From: Nemertoderma westbladi
Lineage: Eukaryota; Xenacoelomorpha; Nemertodermatida; Nemertodermatidae
Length of the DNA stretch: 45,120 nucleotides
Direction of reading: 5' to 3'
Assembly (NCBI GenBank): GCA_032718475.1
Contig: JAUCBJ010005521.1
Span: 1 to 45,120 of the forward strand
Part shown: one piece after another, positions 29,420 through 38,946 of the stretch
Numbering within the stretch: position 1 is the stretch's first letter
Layout: each line of letters opens with the position of its first letter
The notes under the pieces: generated by a model
What the model saw: the letters and a program-made list of their open reading frames with translations, nothing else
The model's database searches: none
Told to the model about the DNA's origin: nothing
Made by a program: the position numbers and the translations under genes

Positions 29420-31122
29420 TGTTGCCGTTATCCCGACACCAGGGGGGAAAAACGCCGATGCTGGAGGCGGGGCTTTACAGACCACGGAGTCCCGGCCAGT
29501 CACCGGATATTGATTGTGGAGAAGGAGGAATTTCTTAGATGCAGGATTGCGGTTAAGGAAAAGTTGCATTGGTTGGATATACTCTTTAATGTAACTTTCT
29601 ATAGTTGAACCCTGATTGAGAATTAATTGGGCTTCCCCAAATCAATATACACCAAATATTCACAATAATTATACACGACAATATAAATCCCTACAGTATA
29701 TTATTTAATTACCCACTGTTCGCTCAGATTTTAGCCTAACTAATGTTCCCCAGATTTTCCCTCGGTCCTAGTCTTGATGCCGTAGTGTCGGTGTCGGTCG
29801 ACCCTATCGCGTGTCCGTTCCACCCCTCCCGAACCCCGAAGGGATCGATCATCGAGAACCAGCACGGCTTGGCTAAGGGTCGGTCCAGTCGGTAGACTCT
29901 GTCGCGTATCCGTACCACCCCTCTCGAACCCCGAAGGGATCGGTCATCGAGAACCAGTACGGCTTGGCTAGGAGTCTGTCGTGTCGGTGGACCCATTCGC
30001 GTGTCCGTCCCACCCCTCCCAAACCCCAAAGGGTTTGATCATCGAGAACCAGTACGGCTTGGCTAGGGGTCCGTCGGTTCATCGCAGAAACCCAACCACC
30101 TAGGCTTTCCGAGTCCTTATTCAGGCTCGTAGTCGCTTCGGTGGCCGAGAAACTACTCCGAACAGTCGGTAGGCCAGTAGAGTCCAGTCCTTTGTCTTTC
30201 AACCCCGTCGCGTGTCCGTCCCACCCCTCGCGAACCCCGAAGGGATCGGTCATCGAGAACCAGTACGGCTTGGCTAAGGGGTCTGTCGTCGGTTCCCGTC
30301 GCAAATCCCTGGTACAAGCAGCCGGCGTTCCGATTTCCTTTTCAGGCTCGTAATAACTGCTGTTGACCAGAGACCGCTAAGGGCAGTCCTCGTCAAACCC
30401 TTCCTCTGTAAGTCGGCCGCCCTTTCGCGTGTCCGTCCCACCCCTCGCGAACCCCGAAGGGATTGGTCATCGAGAACCAGTACGGCTTGGCTAAGGGGGC
30501 TGTCGTTTCCCGTCGCAAATCCCTGACGCAAGCAGCCGGCGTTCCGATGTCCTTTTCAGGCTCGTAATAGCTGCTGTTGGCCAGGGACCGCTAAGGGCAG
30601 TCCTCGTCAAACCCTTCCTCTGTAAGTCGGCCGCCCTTTCGCGTGTCCGTCCCACCCCTCGCAAACCCCGAAGGGATCGGTCATCGAGACGGCTTGGCTA
30701 AGGGGGCTGTCGTTTCCCGTCGCAAATCCCTGGCCAATCCCAAGCAGCCGGCGTTCCGATGTCCTTTTCAGGCTCGTAATAACTGCTGTTGGCCAGGGAC
30801 CGCTAAGGGCAGTCCTTGTCCTTTAGGCCTGGCGCGTTACCAAATCCACCTCTACAGGCAGCAGGAAGTTGGCCAGGGCCTAATAGTACTCAGGCTAACC
30901 TGAATACTGCTTAATTTTGTCTCCCACCCCTGGCCCTTATAAACATGAAATTATTCCCGTACCCTGTAAGTCGCCCCAATGTTCGCCCATAAATCGCCCC
31001 CAGTTCATTGAGTGTGCCCAAAACCCATGGTCCCGCACCCAGTAGTGATATCGGAATAATAATTTTAAATAAATACAAAAAATATTCAACTCGCGTTATG
31101 AAAAGTTGAAATACCGCGAACA
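29420..31122 (-). repeat. 5' LTR of the BEL/Pao element
   Basis: 1703 bases; the terminal TGTT...AACA matches the other LTR. It carries the promoter side of the element: a TATA-like GTTTATAA opposite 30936-30944 (minus strand). The same GC-rich subrepeats lie at about 29811-30705. The two LTRs differ at about 1.2 percent of positions by eye count. Confidence 0.92.
29811..30705. repeat. LTR-internal subrepeats (5' LTR)
   Basis: Same six-unit block as at 16999-17905. In the last unit, 9 bases are deleted within CATCGAGAACCAGTACGGC. Confidence 0.85.
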
Positions 31123-31546
31123 AAAAATATCGAGTGTTGAAAAATATCGAGAGTAAAAATATCGAGTGTTGAAAAATATCGAGAGTAAAAATATCGAGTG
31201 TTGAAAAATATCGAGAGTAAAAATATCGAGTGTTGAAAAACATCGAGAGTAAAAATATCGAGTGTTGAAAAATATCGAGTGTTGAAAAATATCGAGAGTA
31301 AAAATATCGAGAGTAAAAATATCGAGTGTTGAAAAATATCGAGAGTAAAAATATCGAGAGTAAAAATATCGAGTGTTGAAAAATATCGAGAGTAAAAATA
31401 TCGAGAGTAAAAATATCGAGTGTTGAAAAATATCGAGAGTAAAAATAACGAGTGTTGAAAATATCGAGTGTTGAAAAATATCGAGAGTAAAAATATCGAG
31501 TGTTGAATAATATCGAGTGTTGAAAAATATCGAGAGTAAAAATATT
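31123..31546 (+). repeat. minisatellite AATATCGAG, right flank of the LTR element
   Basis: About 26 units of two types (AAAAATATCGAGTGTTG, 17 bases; AAAAATATCGAGAGT, 15 bases) in irregular order. It continues the array at 16395-16610 and is opposed by the inverted array at 31885-32452. Open frames such as YFYSRYFSTLDIF arise from the repeat and are not genes. Confidence 0.9.
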
Positions 31547-31884
31547 GCATTTTGCTTGAGCATTTTATTTAGAATTATGGAACAATATTGCAGTGCATGG
31601 GTTACAACATTGCAAGTACAAGTGAATGGCATTATGTAATACACCTTGGGTACCCATTTACCAGATTTATTATACAGTACTAGCTAGTTTTTGCTATTTT
31701 TTTAATAAATATTATAAAAGAAGTGCTAGCTATAAATTTTGATAAATATTATAAATATTGTTAAATATTATATTAGAACACGTATAAGCTACCAAATGTT
31801 GATAAATATTGTTGTTCTAGAACATTTTTAGTAAAAAAAATTATCATACAACCCTTATTTTAAAAAAATGTTACTATCAATAAA
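31547..31884. other. AT-rich spacer between inverted minisatellites
   Basis: No gene or repeat supported. It forms the loop between two inverted arrays. Confidence 0.5.
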
Positions 31885-32452
31885 ATTTTTACTCTCGAAA
31901 TTTTTCAACATTCTACATTTTTTTCAACACTCGATATTTTTACTCTCGATATTTTTCAACACTCGATATTTTTCAACACTCGATATTTTTCAACACTCGA
32001 TATTTTTACTCTCGATATTTTTCAACACTCGATATTTTTACTCTCGATATTTTTCAACACTCGATATTTTTACTCTCGATATTTTTCAACACTCGATATT
32101 TTTACTCTCGATATTTTTCAACACTCGATATTTTTACTTACGATACTTTTCAACACTCGATATTTTTACTCTCGATATTTTTCAACACTCGATATTTTTA
32201 CTCTCGATATTTTTCAACACTCGATATTTTTACTCTCGATATTTTTCAACACTCGATATTTTTACTCTCGATATTTTTACTCTCGATATTTTTCAACACT
32301 CGGTATTTTTACTCTCGATATTTTTACCCTCGATATTTTTAATCTCGATATTTTTTGAACTCTCGATATTATCGTTATTTTTCAACACTCGATGTTTTTA
32401 CTCGCGTTATTTTTACTCTCGATATTTTTCATGTCTCGATATTTTTCAATAT
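31885..32452 (-). repeat. minisatellite AATATCGAG, inverted array
   Basis: The same units on the opposite strand (TTTTTACTCTCGATATT and TTTTTCAACACTCGATATT), about 34 of them. Towards the right end they decay (GATGTTTTTACTCGCG and similar). With 31123-31546 it makes an inverted repeat of more than 400 bases per arm. Confidence 0.9.
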
Positions 32453-32486
32453 AACCCAAGTACCTTGTTTACAGGATATTATGTTT

Positions 32487-32820
32487 TCAGTTAATTAGCT
32501 CAGACAAGTCAAGCATATTCTCACCCAAGGGTATAAAACTTGCCCAGTTACTGGATAATGGGACTGAGGAATCTTTATTGACCCGTCGTATTGGTCTATG
32601 ATCTTTGCTCCGCTTTTTCCTTGTACCATCCTTGATGGAACACTGTTGGTAATGATCGGATGTCTCATCAATTCGGTCAAATAGTTTCCCTTTATCCAGA
32701 AAAGACTCCACAAACATATCGGCATAATCACCAAATGTAACCACACCACGTGATTTACCCAATGCCATCACCATCGCTTGTCCATCACTTACTAGTTCCT
32801 CCAAAAAGTTGTACGCTAGG
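32487..32820 (-). pseudogene. DTDVLVLL-family protein, upstream fragment
   Basis: On the minus strand the frame reads FLEELVSDGQAMVMALGK, VVTFGDYADMFVESFL, SIKDGTRKKRSKDHRPIRR, then VPLSSNWASFIPLGENMLDL and stops at 32487. I recognise this (GQA...G....TFGDYAD / GTRK+R / RPIRR / NW..FI.L.ENK.DL) as the part that normally precedes the DTR/DTDVLVLL segment in the same protein family, which here lies at 16028-16310 on the same strand. The gene is thus cut in two. About 60 residues between the halves are missing, and no upstream exon was found. Confidence 0.6.
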
Positions 32821-33125
32821 TGGAGTAAGTACTGTAGATCCGTATTATTAGGATATCAGTTAAGAGCGATTTGATTGCTGTATGTAAACTGCCATCTGTA
32901 GATATTCGAACAGGCTAGTGATATTCGAACAGGTATCATCAGTTCATGTTGTAATAAAAATTCCAAATCAACTGGGCGATTAGCTTTCTTATTTTTTTAT
33001 TTTATATTTTATTATTTTGCAATTCATGTTGTTCTAGAATAAATCGTTGTATACGTATATACACCATGACCTGGAATATAGTGTGTATTAATTCAGGACC
33101 TTGATACACTGTCAATTGCGTGGGA
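32821..33125. other. non-coding stretch with small direct repeat
   Basis: GATATTCGAACAGG occurs twice near 32898-32932. Nothing else recognised. Confidence 0.45.
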
Positions 33126-33140
33126 GGGGGGGGGGGGGGG
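33126..33140 (+). repeat. poly-G tract (15 G)
   Basis: Uninterrupted G run, 60 bases before the right inverted arm. Confidence 0.9.
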
Positions 33141-33199
33141 AGTTACAATATTCCGCATCTGTGATAAACGTACTGTTACTATGCACTAAACTCATTGTT

Positions 33200-34005
33200 G
33201 CTATAGAAAACTCGTCACAAGGTGGTGTTACTACTTGGGATTCCTTGAAAACTAGTTGTTACCATGTAAAAACATTCCGTTGCTAAGGTAAACTCGTCAT
33301 TACTATACTAACGTCGCCGTTGCTAAGGATTAACTTACCGTTGCTATGAAAAAACAAATACATAGTTGATTGCCACTGTAAAACTCACCTTTTATGTTCT
33401 GTATAAAATATGTTTTTGATGTGAAAAGACCGCTGTACAATGAAAACAAGTCGTTGCTAAGCTAAAGTAGCCGTTGCTATGCAAAAATTATCATTGTTAT
33501 ACAAAATATGCCATCACTACAGATAACTTGCTTCAATTATATAAAACCTATGCAAAAAACATGTTAATGCTATGAAAAACCCAATGTTCTTAAGAACAAC
33601 CCCCGGTTGCTATGGTAAACTTTCGTTGCTAAGAACATAAAGTAAATTAAAATATATTTTAGTGATTTGATATAACGTCCCATATTTTAAAATTTGACTG
33701 AACTGCACTATTTAAAAAATTTTGGGAAACCCAACAGTTATTCCCGTATTTGGGGGAAAATTCCCGTTGCTATGACCATAAAACATGACTTTGTCAAATA
33801 GAATAACTACAGAAGACACCATATACTTTTAAATATCAAAAATCCTTAAATTATTAACCTCTAAGGCGAATAAAATACCAAAACGATATTGGAAATACAT
33901 AAATAATAAAATATGCCCGTTGCTATGGTAACAATAGAAAAATGACTTCGCTTGTGATCATGAATGTTGGCTATATAACATATTGTTATGCATCTGAAAC
34001 ACATG
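33200..34005 (-). repeat. ATAGCAACGG-rich arm, right (inverted copy)
   Basis: Reverse complement of about 15300-16085. CCGTTGCTAAGG, CCGTTGCTATG and GTTGCTATGGTAAC words recur with the same spacing as on the left. The match ends near CTGAAACACATG (about 34003). No clear target duplication was found outside either arm. Confidence 0.75.
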
Positions 34006-34164
34006 TGTCAATGTGCGGCACGAAAAATACAAGTAGCAAAAGTTTGATAACCAAAAATCATTACCAAATCAACCTGCATTTTAGACATTATGGGTTTTCT
34101 GGGACACTGATCACGAATATGACACTCAAAAATATCGTATTATCCAACCAAATTCGCTTTTTGC

Positions 34165-34605
34165 AATTTGAAATGTTTCCTACTTGTAATTTTTGTCCCA
34201 CCAGACAAGCACCAAATTGACAGTTGCGTTACAACGAATGATTTGTATCGTGTTGTATCGTGATCAGCTACCTTGAAAACCAGTATAGCTTCAGAATTAC
34301 CAAACCAAAGGCATAATTTGACAGTTAATAAGTTTGTGCTACTTGTAATTTTCGTTCTAGGGCACTAGAATAGCACCAAAAGTGGGTTTGCATTACCAGA
34401 AATATTTATAACTAGTTTCATCGTAATCACGTACGTTCAGAATTATCAAACCAAACACAAATCTTTTTATTTTGACATTTTTTTACTTGTACTTTTCATA
34501 CTGGAGGACCAAAATAGCACTAAAAATGATGGTTGCTTTTCCAAAAATTATTTTTAACAAGTTTTATCGTGATCAGCGACCTAGAAAACCCTATTATTTA
34601 ATAGG
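34165..34605 (+). repeat. degenerate tandem repeat, about 150 bases, three units
   Basis: ACTTGTAATTTTTG, ACTTGTAATTTTCG and ACTTGTACTTTTCA recur at about 150-base steps. TTCAGAATTACCAAACCAAA and TTCAGAATTATCAAACCAAA are 148 bases apart, and GATCAGC-ACCT also recurs. Units are strongly diverged. Confidence 0.6.
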
Positions 34606-35442
34606 TTCAGCCACTCTGCTTCAGTTTCCATAATAAATTCTAAATTATTAGTGTATTAACTTGTTTGTTAAATAACTAACTCGAATTCAACTTACCTTTA
34701 ATCTTATATACTAATCTAAATATACATAATTATAAAAAAGTCAGCTATGTCATATCAAAGTTATACAAAACATTAATCTATATAAGCCTGAATATCTATA
34801 ATACTTACATGTATTTTATTAACAAAAATTCAAAGTAAAAGATTGTAGTTCTTAATCTTAAGATTAATTTAAAACTTACACAGCATTGGGGTAAAATATT
34901 AATATGATATAATAAAAAATAATAAAATAAATAAATAAATATCAGTAGGCTAAAGGTAAGTGGAGTCATCTAATTTAACCGAATAACTAACCGAATAGGA
35001 TACAGATATTCTTCGATAATCTAAAAAAACAAGTTTATACGGTGCTTAGTACTATTACTAGTAGAATACAGTTTGAATTTCGCTCTAATAAAACCCAATA
35101 ACGACCAATAAACCAATGCAAACACCCCAATAACGACCAATAAACCAATTAAAACAGTCGATTTTAAGAGCCAAACTTTAAACGAGTTTTTCTCAGAATG
35201 AACATTTTTTCCCCAGGTCCCTTTTCTCGCAACCAGCCACTTGCTACTCTCTATCCATGATCCAAGGTACAGGAAGTCGTCAACCTTCCTTAGTTGATTA
35301 TTATCGATTGTTGTCGATTGTTAAATGCAATCGACCCCCTTAGAAGATATTGGAGTTATTAATTATATTTATTAATAAACAATAAAAGTAATACAGTATC
35401 AGCTATAATAAATATTAATTGGCGAATATCTAACAATTCCAG
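34606..35442. other. AT-rich non-coding stretch
   Basis: Probably intron or 5' region of the GLIS-like gene. It contains a short direct duplication, CCCAATAACGACCAATAAAC, near 35094 and 35127. No exon was supported. Confidence 0.45.
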
Positions 35443-35559
35443 ACGCCGTAGAAATTCTACGAGTTCTATCAACTTGGAGACCGATTCCCAAAACAAAGAC
35501 AGTTCTCCTACAAACTCAGGGCAGAGATCTCGCAGGGGAAAGAGGTCGTTATCTATAAG
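35443..35559 (+). CDS. GLIS: GLIS-like zinc-finger gene, exon a
   Basis: The exon lies between a 3' splice-like CTAACAATTCCAG and a strong donor AAG/GTAAGA. It is 117 bases, read with one leading base and two trailing bases. The product is basic and serine-rich (RRRNSTSSINLETDSQ) and ends GKRSLSIS. The last codon is completed by the first base of the next exon (AG + C), a phase match that supports both exons. SLSISPLS across the junction belongs to a conserved N-terminal motif of GLI/GLIS-type transcription factors. Upstream exons were not found. See the last exon for family choice. Confidence 0.65.
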
Positions 35560-35758
35560 GTAAGAAAAACCTTGGGGTGAGGGGTGGGGGTCAAGATATA
35601 ATAACTCGTAATTTTGAATTTAATGAACGGAGAAATCTCCAGTTGCAAATTATTTCAAAAATTCAAACGTCAGTATAACAGGTTGCATCTTATTTTTTGG
35701 GGTAATCAGCTGTTATTTGCGTCAATGACAAGGGATTGATTTTGATAGCGTCCATTGA

Positions 35759-35781
35759 CCCCCCCCCCCCCCCCCCCCCCC
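35759..35781 (+). repeat. poly-C tract (23 C)
   Basis: Uninterrupted run of 23 C within the intron between exons a and b of the GLIS-like gene. It is the longest homopolymer seen. Confidence 0.9.
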
Positions 35782-35857
35782 ATGGCTACTCTTATTTAAT
35801 ATTTTTAAAAATTATTAATATTAAATGGTAACCACCGTTTATATTTACCACTTACAG

Positions 35858-36072
35858 CCCATTGAGTCTGGATGGGATTGATATTAACTCGCTAATTCGC
35901 ACCTCCCCAACCAGCCTGGTAGCCTACATAAACAATAGCAATGTATCCGGTTCCGAGATACAATTGGAGTTGAGTAGAAGGTGCAGCAGTTCCACAACAT
36001 CCAGCAATCAAATAAATCAGGTTTACCTCTCCCATAGAAACTCAGGATCGAGTTATTCATCCTTCCTAACTG
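35858..36072 (+). CDS. GLIS: GLIS-like zinc-finger gene, exon b
   Basis: After the acceptor ATTTACCACTTACAG the exon encodes PLSLDGIDINSL then IRTSPTSLVAYINN, a block I know as conserved N-terminal to the fingers in GLI/GLIS proteins. A Ser/Asn-rich stretch follows (RRCSSSTTSSNQINQVYLSH). The donor is inferred at 36072/36073 (ACTG/GTTAGA). It is a weak site, but it is the one that leaves a single base to pair with the two leading bases of the next exon. The frame would hit TAG four bases later if unspliced. Confidence 0.65.
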
Positions 36073-36691
36073 GTTAGAATATTATCAGTACTCAATTTGC
36101 CTTCCAACTAATAAAATCGTTGTATAATTTACTATTTTTAAATTTTATGTTTAATAATTTCATAGAAATAAAATAATAAAAACCTGGAATTCCTCACGTG
36201 AGGGTAAACTGCAAAGTGAAATATAATACACTTACTGTACTGTACTTATTAGACAGCGATAATTCAGTTAATTGGATCTTTGTTGTGAATTATTTATCTT
36301 TTAAAGGATTTATTTTTTTGTTATCGACATAATTTATTAAAATTGGCCCAAATTCTGGCTATTTGTTAGGCACGTTGTTTCTTGGTGAAAAATGCAACGC
36401 TCATTTAAAAAGTGAGCCTTTGTGTAATCTTATTACCAAAGTCCAGCGCCACCTAGCACCACCCTGCAGTCACTACAGCTGAAAAGTGTGTGCATGATCT
36501 AGTTACTATGGCAGGCGGCAGGCAAGAGGAAACGTGGTGTTCAGTCATGGACATTCCGAAACGTAAAAACCGAAATTGAAAGAAACGAAAATCTATCTAA
36601 GGCTGATTTAGATTGTGAACTGTGAAATTTTTGCACCGCATTATTAAAACAATTATTTTTCTGGCTCTAAACTTTTATATTCTTATTTTAG
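36073..36691 (+). other. intron of the GLIS-like gene
   Basis: AT-rich, starting GTTAGA and ending TTATTTTAG. No repeat of note. Confidence 0.5.
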
Positions 36692-37278
36692 GCGGAATGG
36701 GGAGTCGTAAGAATTCGCAGTTTTCACAAATTAGTGTTTTTGATGAAACCGGGGAAATGCTACGAGAAATTTCTTGCCTTGATGGAGAAAATATTGATGA
36801 TAATTCGAAAACAGTAATACCCAATCATAAAGTAGAACGTGGTAACAACAGAGCGGATATTGTAGAAATGAATTACAATAACAGAGAGCAACCAAAACAA
36901 TGGATTTCTAGTAATTGTAATAATCGAAATTCATCAAAAAGGTCAACATTGTCTCACAATGTAGGAAAACAAACAGTAACACCAATGTTACCATGCCAAC
37001 CTATATCCATAACTCCTAGATTTAGTCGAACTCCTGTATTAATTAATGGATCTTCTAGAAAGGATTACCCAACTCAAACTCCTCTCATTGGTTCAAGCAT
37101 AGGAACTTCCCTATACAGTTTGACTAATCGCAGCTTCTCTTCGGAGTTTATCGATGGTATAAATAATGACACGAATGCAAATATTGAACAATATGGTGAT
37201 CAGAGCGGTGTTTCCATGGCAACATTACGTTCGGATTGTAAGCCTCCATTTCTGTGCAAATGGTCCGAATGCTACCAG
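36692..37278 (+). CDS. GLIS: GLIS-like zinc-finger gene, exon c (start of finger 1)
   Basis: 587 bases between TTCTTATTTTAG and CAG/GTGAGTG. The first two bases complete a codon begun in exon b, and the exon ends in phase 0. It encodes a long, weakly conserved N/S/T-rich region (for example NNREQPKQWISSNCNNRN), which is typical of the linker before the fingers. It ends with CKWSECYQ, the first cysteine pair (C-x4-C) of zinc finger 1. The in-frame continuation into the intron (VSELPGY... to 37350) is not coding. Confidence 0.8.
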
Positions 37279-37699
37279 GTGAGTGAGCTACCAGGCTACA
37301 TCGCTCAAGCCTCTATCCGTTTGACAAATGCTGATACAAGCATAAACTAAAAATTTTGAAATTCCCGCGCGCACTACAATTAACAGCTGGCTAAGCTTAG
37401 CTAAACACCATTGTACAGTAGCCTGGTGGTGGGTGAGGTTTTTCTTTTTTATATAACTTTTATGTGTCTTTTTATATCTTTGTCTAGTTTGTGATTAAAA
37501 AAAGCACTAAGCAGTCTAAAAAAAAACCAGCTGAGAATGGTTATATGAAGTAATACAGTCAAATATATATCTTCATATTCTCTATTTCAAACATTTATTT
37601 CAATATGTACATGAATTTTGTATGGTATGTTTGATATGAAATTAATATCTTCACATTGTTCCGCTTCGTACTACCATTTCATCCTTATATATTTTACAG
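37279..37699 (+). other. intron of the GLIS-like gene
   Basis: GTGAGTGAG to ATTTTACAG. AT-rich, no other feature. Confidence 0.65.
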
Positions 37700-37885
37700 C
37701 GATTTCACTACTTGTCAATATTTGTGACACACATTGAAAGCACCCATGTGGAAACACAGAAGAAAAATGGAAATTACATCTGCAGATGGGCTGGTTGCCA
37801 ACGGCAACAGAAGTCATTTAACGCGCGATATAAACTGATTGTTCACATGAGAGTCCACAGTGGGGAGAGACCCAACATATGCCCC
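37700..37885 (+). CDS. GLIS: GLIS-like zinc-finger gene, exon d (fingers 1-2)
   Basis: 186 bases, phase 0 at both ends, between ATATATTTTACAG and CCCC/GTGAGT. It supplies the histidines of finger 1 (FVTHIESTH) and all of finger 2 (CRWAGCQRQQKSFNARYKLI followed by VHMRVHSGERPN), and stops just after the first cysteine of finger 3 (ICP). FNARYKL-HMRVHSGE-PN matches GLIS1/GLIS3 finger 2 rather than GLI (FKAQYMLVVHMRRHTGE) or ZIC. The protein would be a nuclear C2H2 transcription factor. Fingers 3-5 were not found before the window ends, so the next exon lies beyond 45120. The assignment to GLIS is from memory of the family motif. Confidence 0.85.
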
Positions 37886-38042
37886 GTGAGTCATTCAAAT
37901 ATATCCCAATATATTTGAATATGTGAATATATCAAATCCCTTACATACACCGTATTACGAGAAAGATCTGAGTCAATATCTCCATAATTGCAGGAATTTA
38001 AATTATTATTATTATCGCACATTTATTTAATTTAATTTTAAC

Positions 38043-38051
38043 ATTTCTTTA
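38043..38051. other. 9-base target duplication ATTTCTTTA, left
   Basis: Directly outside the left TIR; the identical 9-mer is directly outside the right TIR (44288-44296). Confidence 0.8.
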
Positions 38052-38277
38052 GGATAGTACTAGATCGTGACCACAGTCGAAAATAGGCGAAAACAAGCGA
38101 AAACAGTTCGAATTTAGGGAAAACAGTCGAAAACAGTTAGATCGTTTAAAAATAATCATCCATGCATCCAGGTGAAAATAGATATTGAAGTTAACTTGGT
38201 GTAATAATAGATTTAAAATTTAGTGGCATTTATAATGTCGCTAACTTAAGATGACGTACCCATGTACAATAACACTG
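38052..38277 (+). repeat. left TIR of the Mutator-like element
   Basis: The outer 100 bases hold a row of GAAAACAG-like words (TCGAAAATAGGCGAAAACAA and following). The inner part (TTAGATCGTTTAAAAATAAT to TAACACTG) is almost identical to the right TIR. The number of GAAAACA words differs between the arms. Confidence 0.85.
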
Positions 38278-38287
38278 CTCATATCAG

Positions 38288-38645
38288 TGCCCGTACTGCC
38301 GTACCGGTACCTGTTGTAGTTACTGTGTCCGTACCGGTTGGGAAGTACCGTATTGAATTTATTATTATTGCAGAGATGCACTTTATTGATTGTTATACAG
38401 TAGTACTGTAGTAGTAGCTAGTACAGTAGGCCTAAGTTGAACTCCATGTCTGTAAGAACGATATGTACGTAAAATACATAGCACATAGGCCTATTTCATT
38501 TCCAGCAATAAATAATTTTGTTTGTTCTGATAATGGCGAAACAGCTGGAAGCGAAGATACCGGAACTTCATTCTTCAACATATTCTTCTATCGGTGACGG
38601 TACGGGTGCCGGTACAATATGTAGTAACAAGTACCGGTAGCCTAG
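38288..38645. repeat. GTACCGG-rich words, imperfectly inverted
   Basis: CCGTACCGGTACCTGTTGTA and CCGTACCGGTTGGGAAGTAC near 38299-38350 have an imperfect inverted counterpart near 38597-38640 (GGTGCCGGTACAATATG, AAGTACCGGTAGCC). GTACCGG words also occur near 14300. This is probably an older small foldback sequence inside the Mutator-like element. Confidence 0.45.
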
Positions 38646-38733
38646 GTTACATATAGATAAATAAGAAATTATTGTGATCGAATTCTATTGTGATCTGTGT
38701 GATCTGATATTTTGGTTTATTTATTGATGATAT

Positions 38734-38919
38734 TTGTTAGCTATGACATCGCGAAGGTTATCCACACCGTATCAGATGATAAGGCGACACACTTTGGATG
38801 GGAGACCCGTTAATGGCAAGACTACCGTTACCCGTTCTGGACAAAAGGATACTGTCGGAAACGTTCAGACTCAGGAAACTCCGCCTCGCGCTGATGACCT
38901 GCACGAAATAGAGGTTTAA
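38734..38919 (+). pseudogene. LINE ORF1, first part
   Basis: 61 codons ending in a TAA at 38917-38919. It is basic and polar (RRHTLDGRPVNGKTTVTRSG). The next frame begins 27 bases later, so an ORF1 interrupted by a stop is likely. Alternatively it is 5' UTR. Confidence 0.4.
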
Positions 38920-38946
38920 CGCTCTGGTTCCAGCTGTGATATTGCA

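Larger units (their letters stand above)
16611..31122 (-). mobile_element. BEL/Pao-type LTR retrotransposon with extra 3' module
   Basis: The element is 14.5 kb on the minus strand. It has two LTRs of about 1.7 kb (TG...CA), an AAAAA duplication, a poly-G polypurine tract next to the 3' LTR, and the order gag, zinc knuckles, protease, RT, RNase H, integrase. The RT (FYVDD) and the HHCC-plus-DDE integrase are of the BEL/Pao kind. Downstream of integrase, 18501-21101 encodes an exonuclease-like domain and a zinc-knuckle protein, which I do not know from typical BEL elements. Gag-pol is broken by in-frame stops (27541, 23148) and frameshifts (near 26505, 24635 and 23255). A further frame break near 20380 splits the exonuclease module. 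The element is defective as read. Confidence 0.9.

Noticed and set aside
31086-32494. Long frames rich in YFYSRYFSTLDIF on both strands
   Set aside because: They are translations of the 15-17-base minisatellite; length multiples keep the frames open without coding selection.
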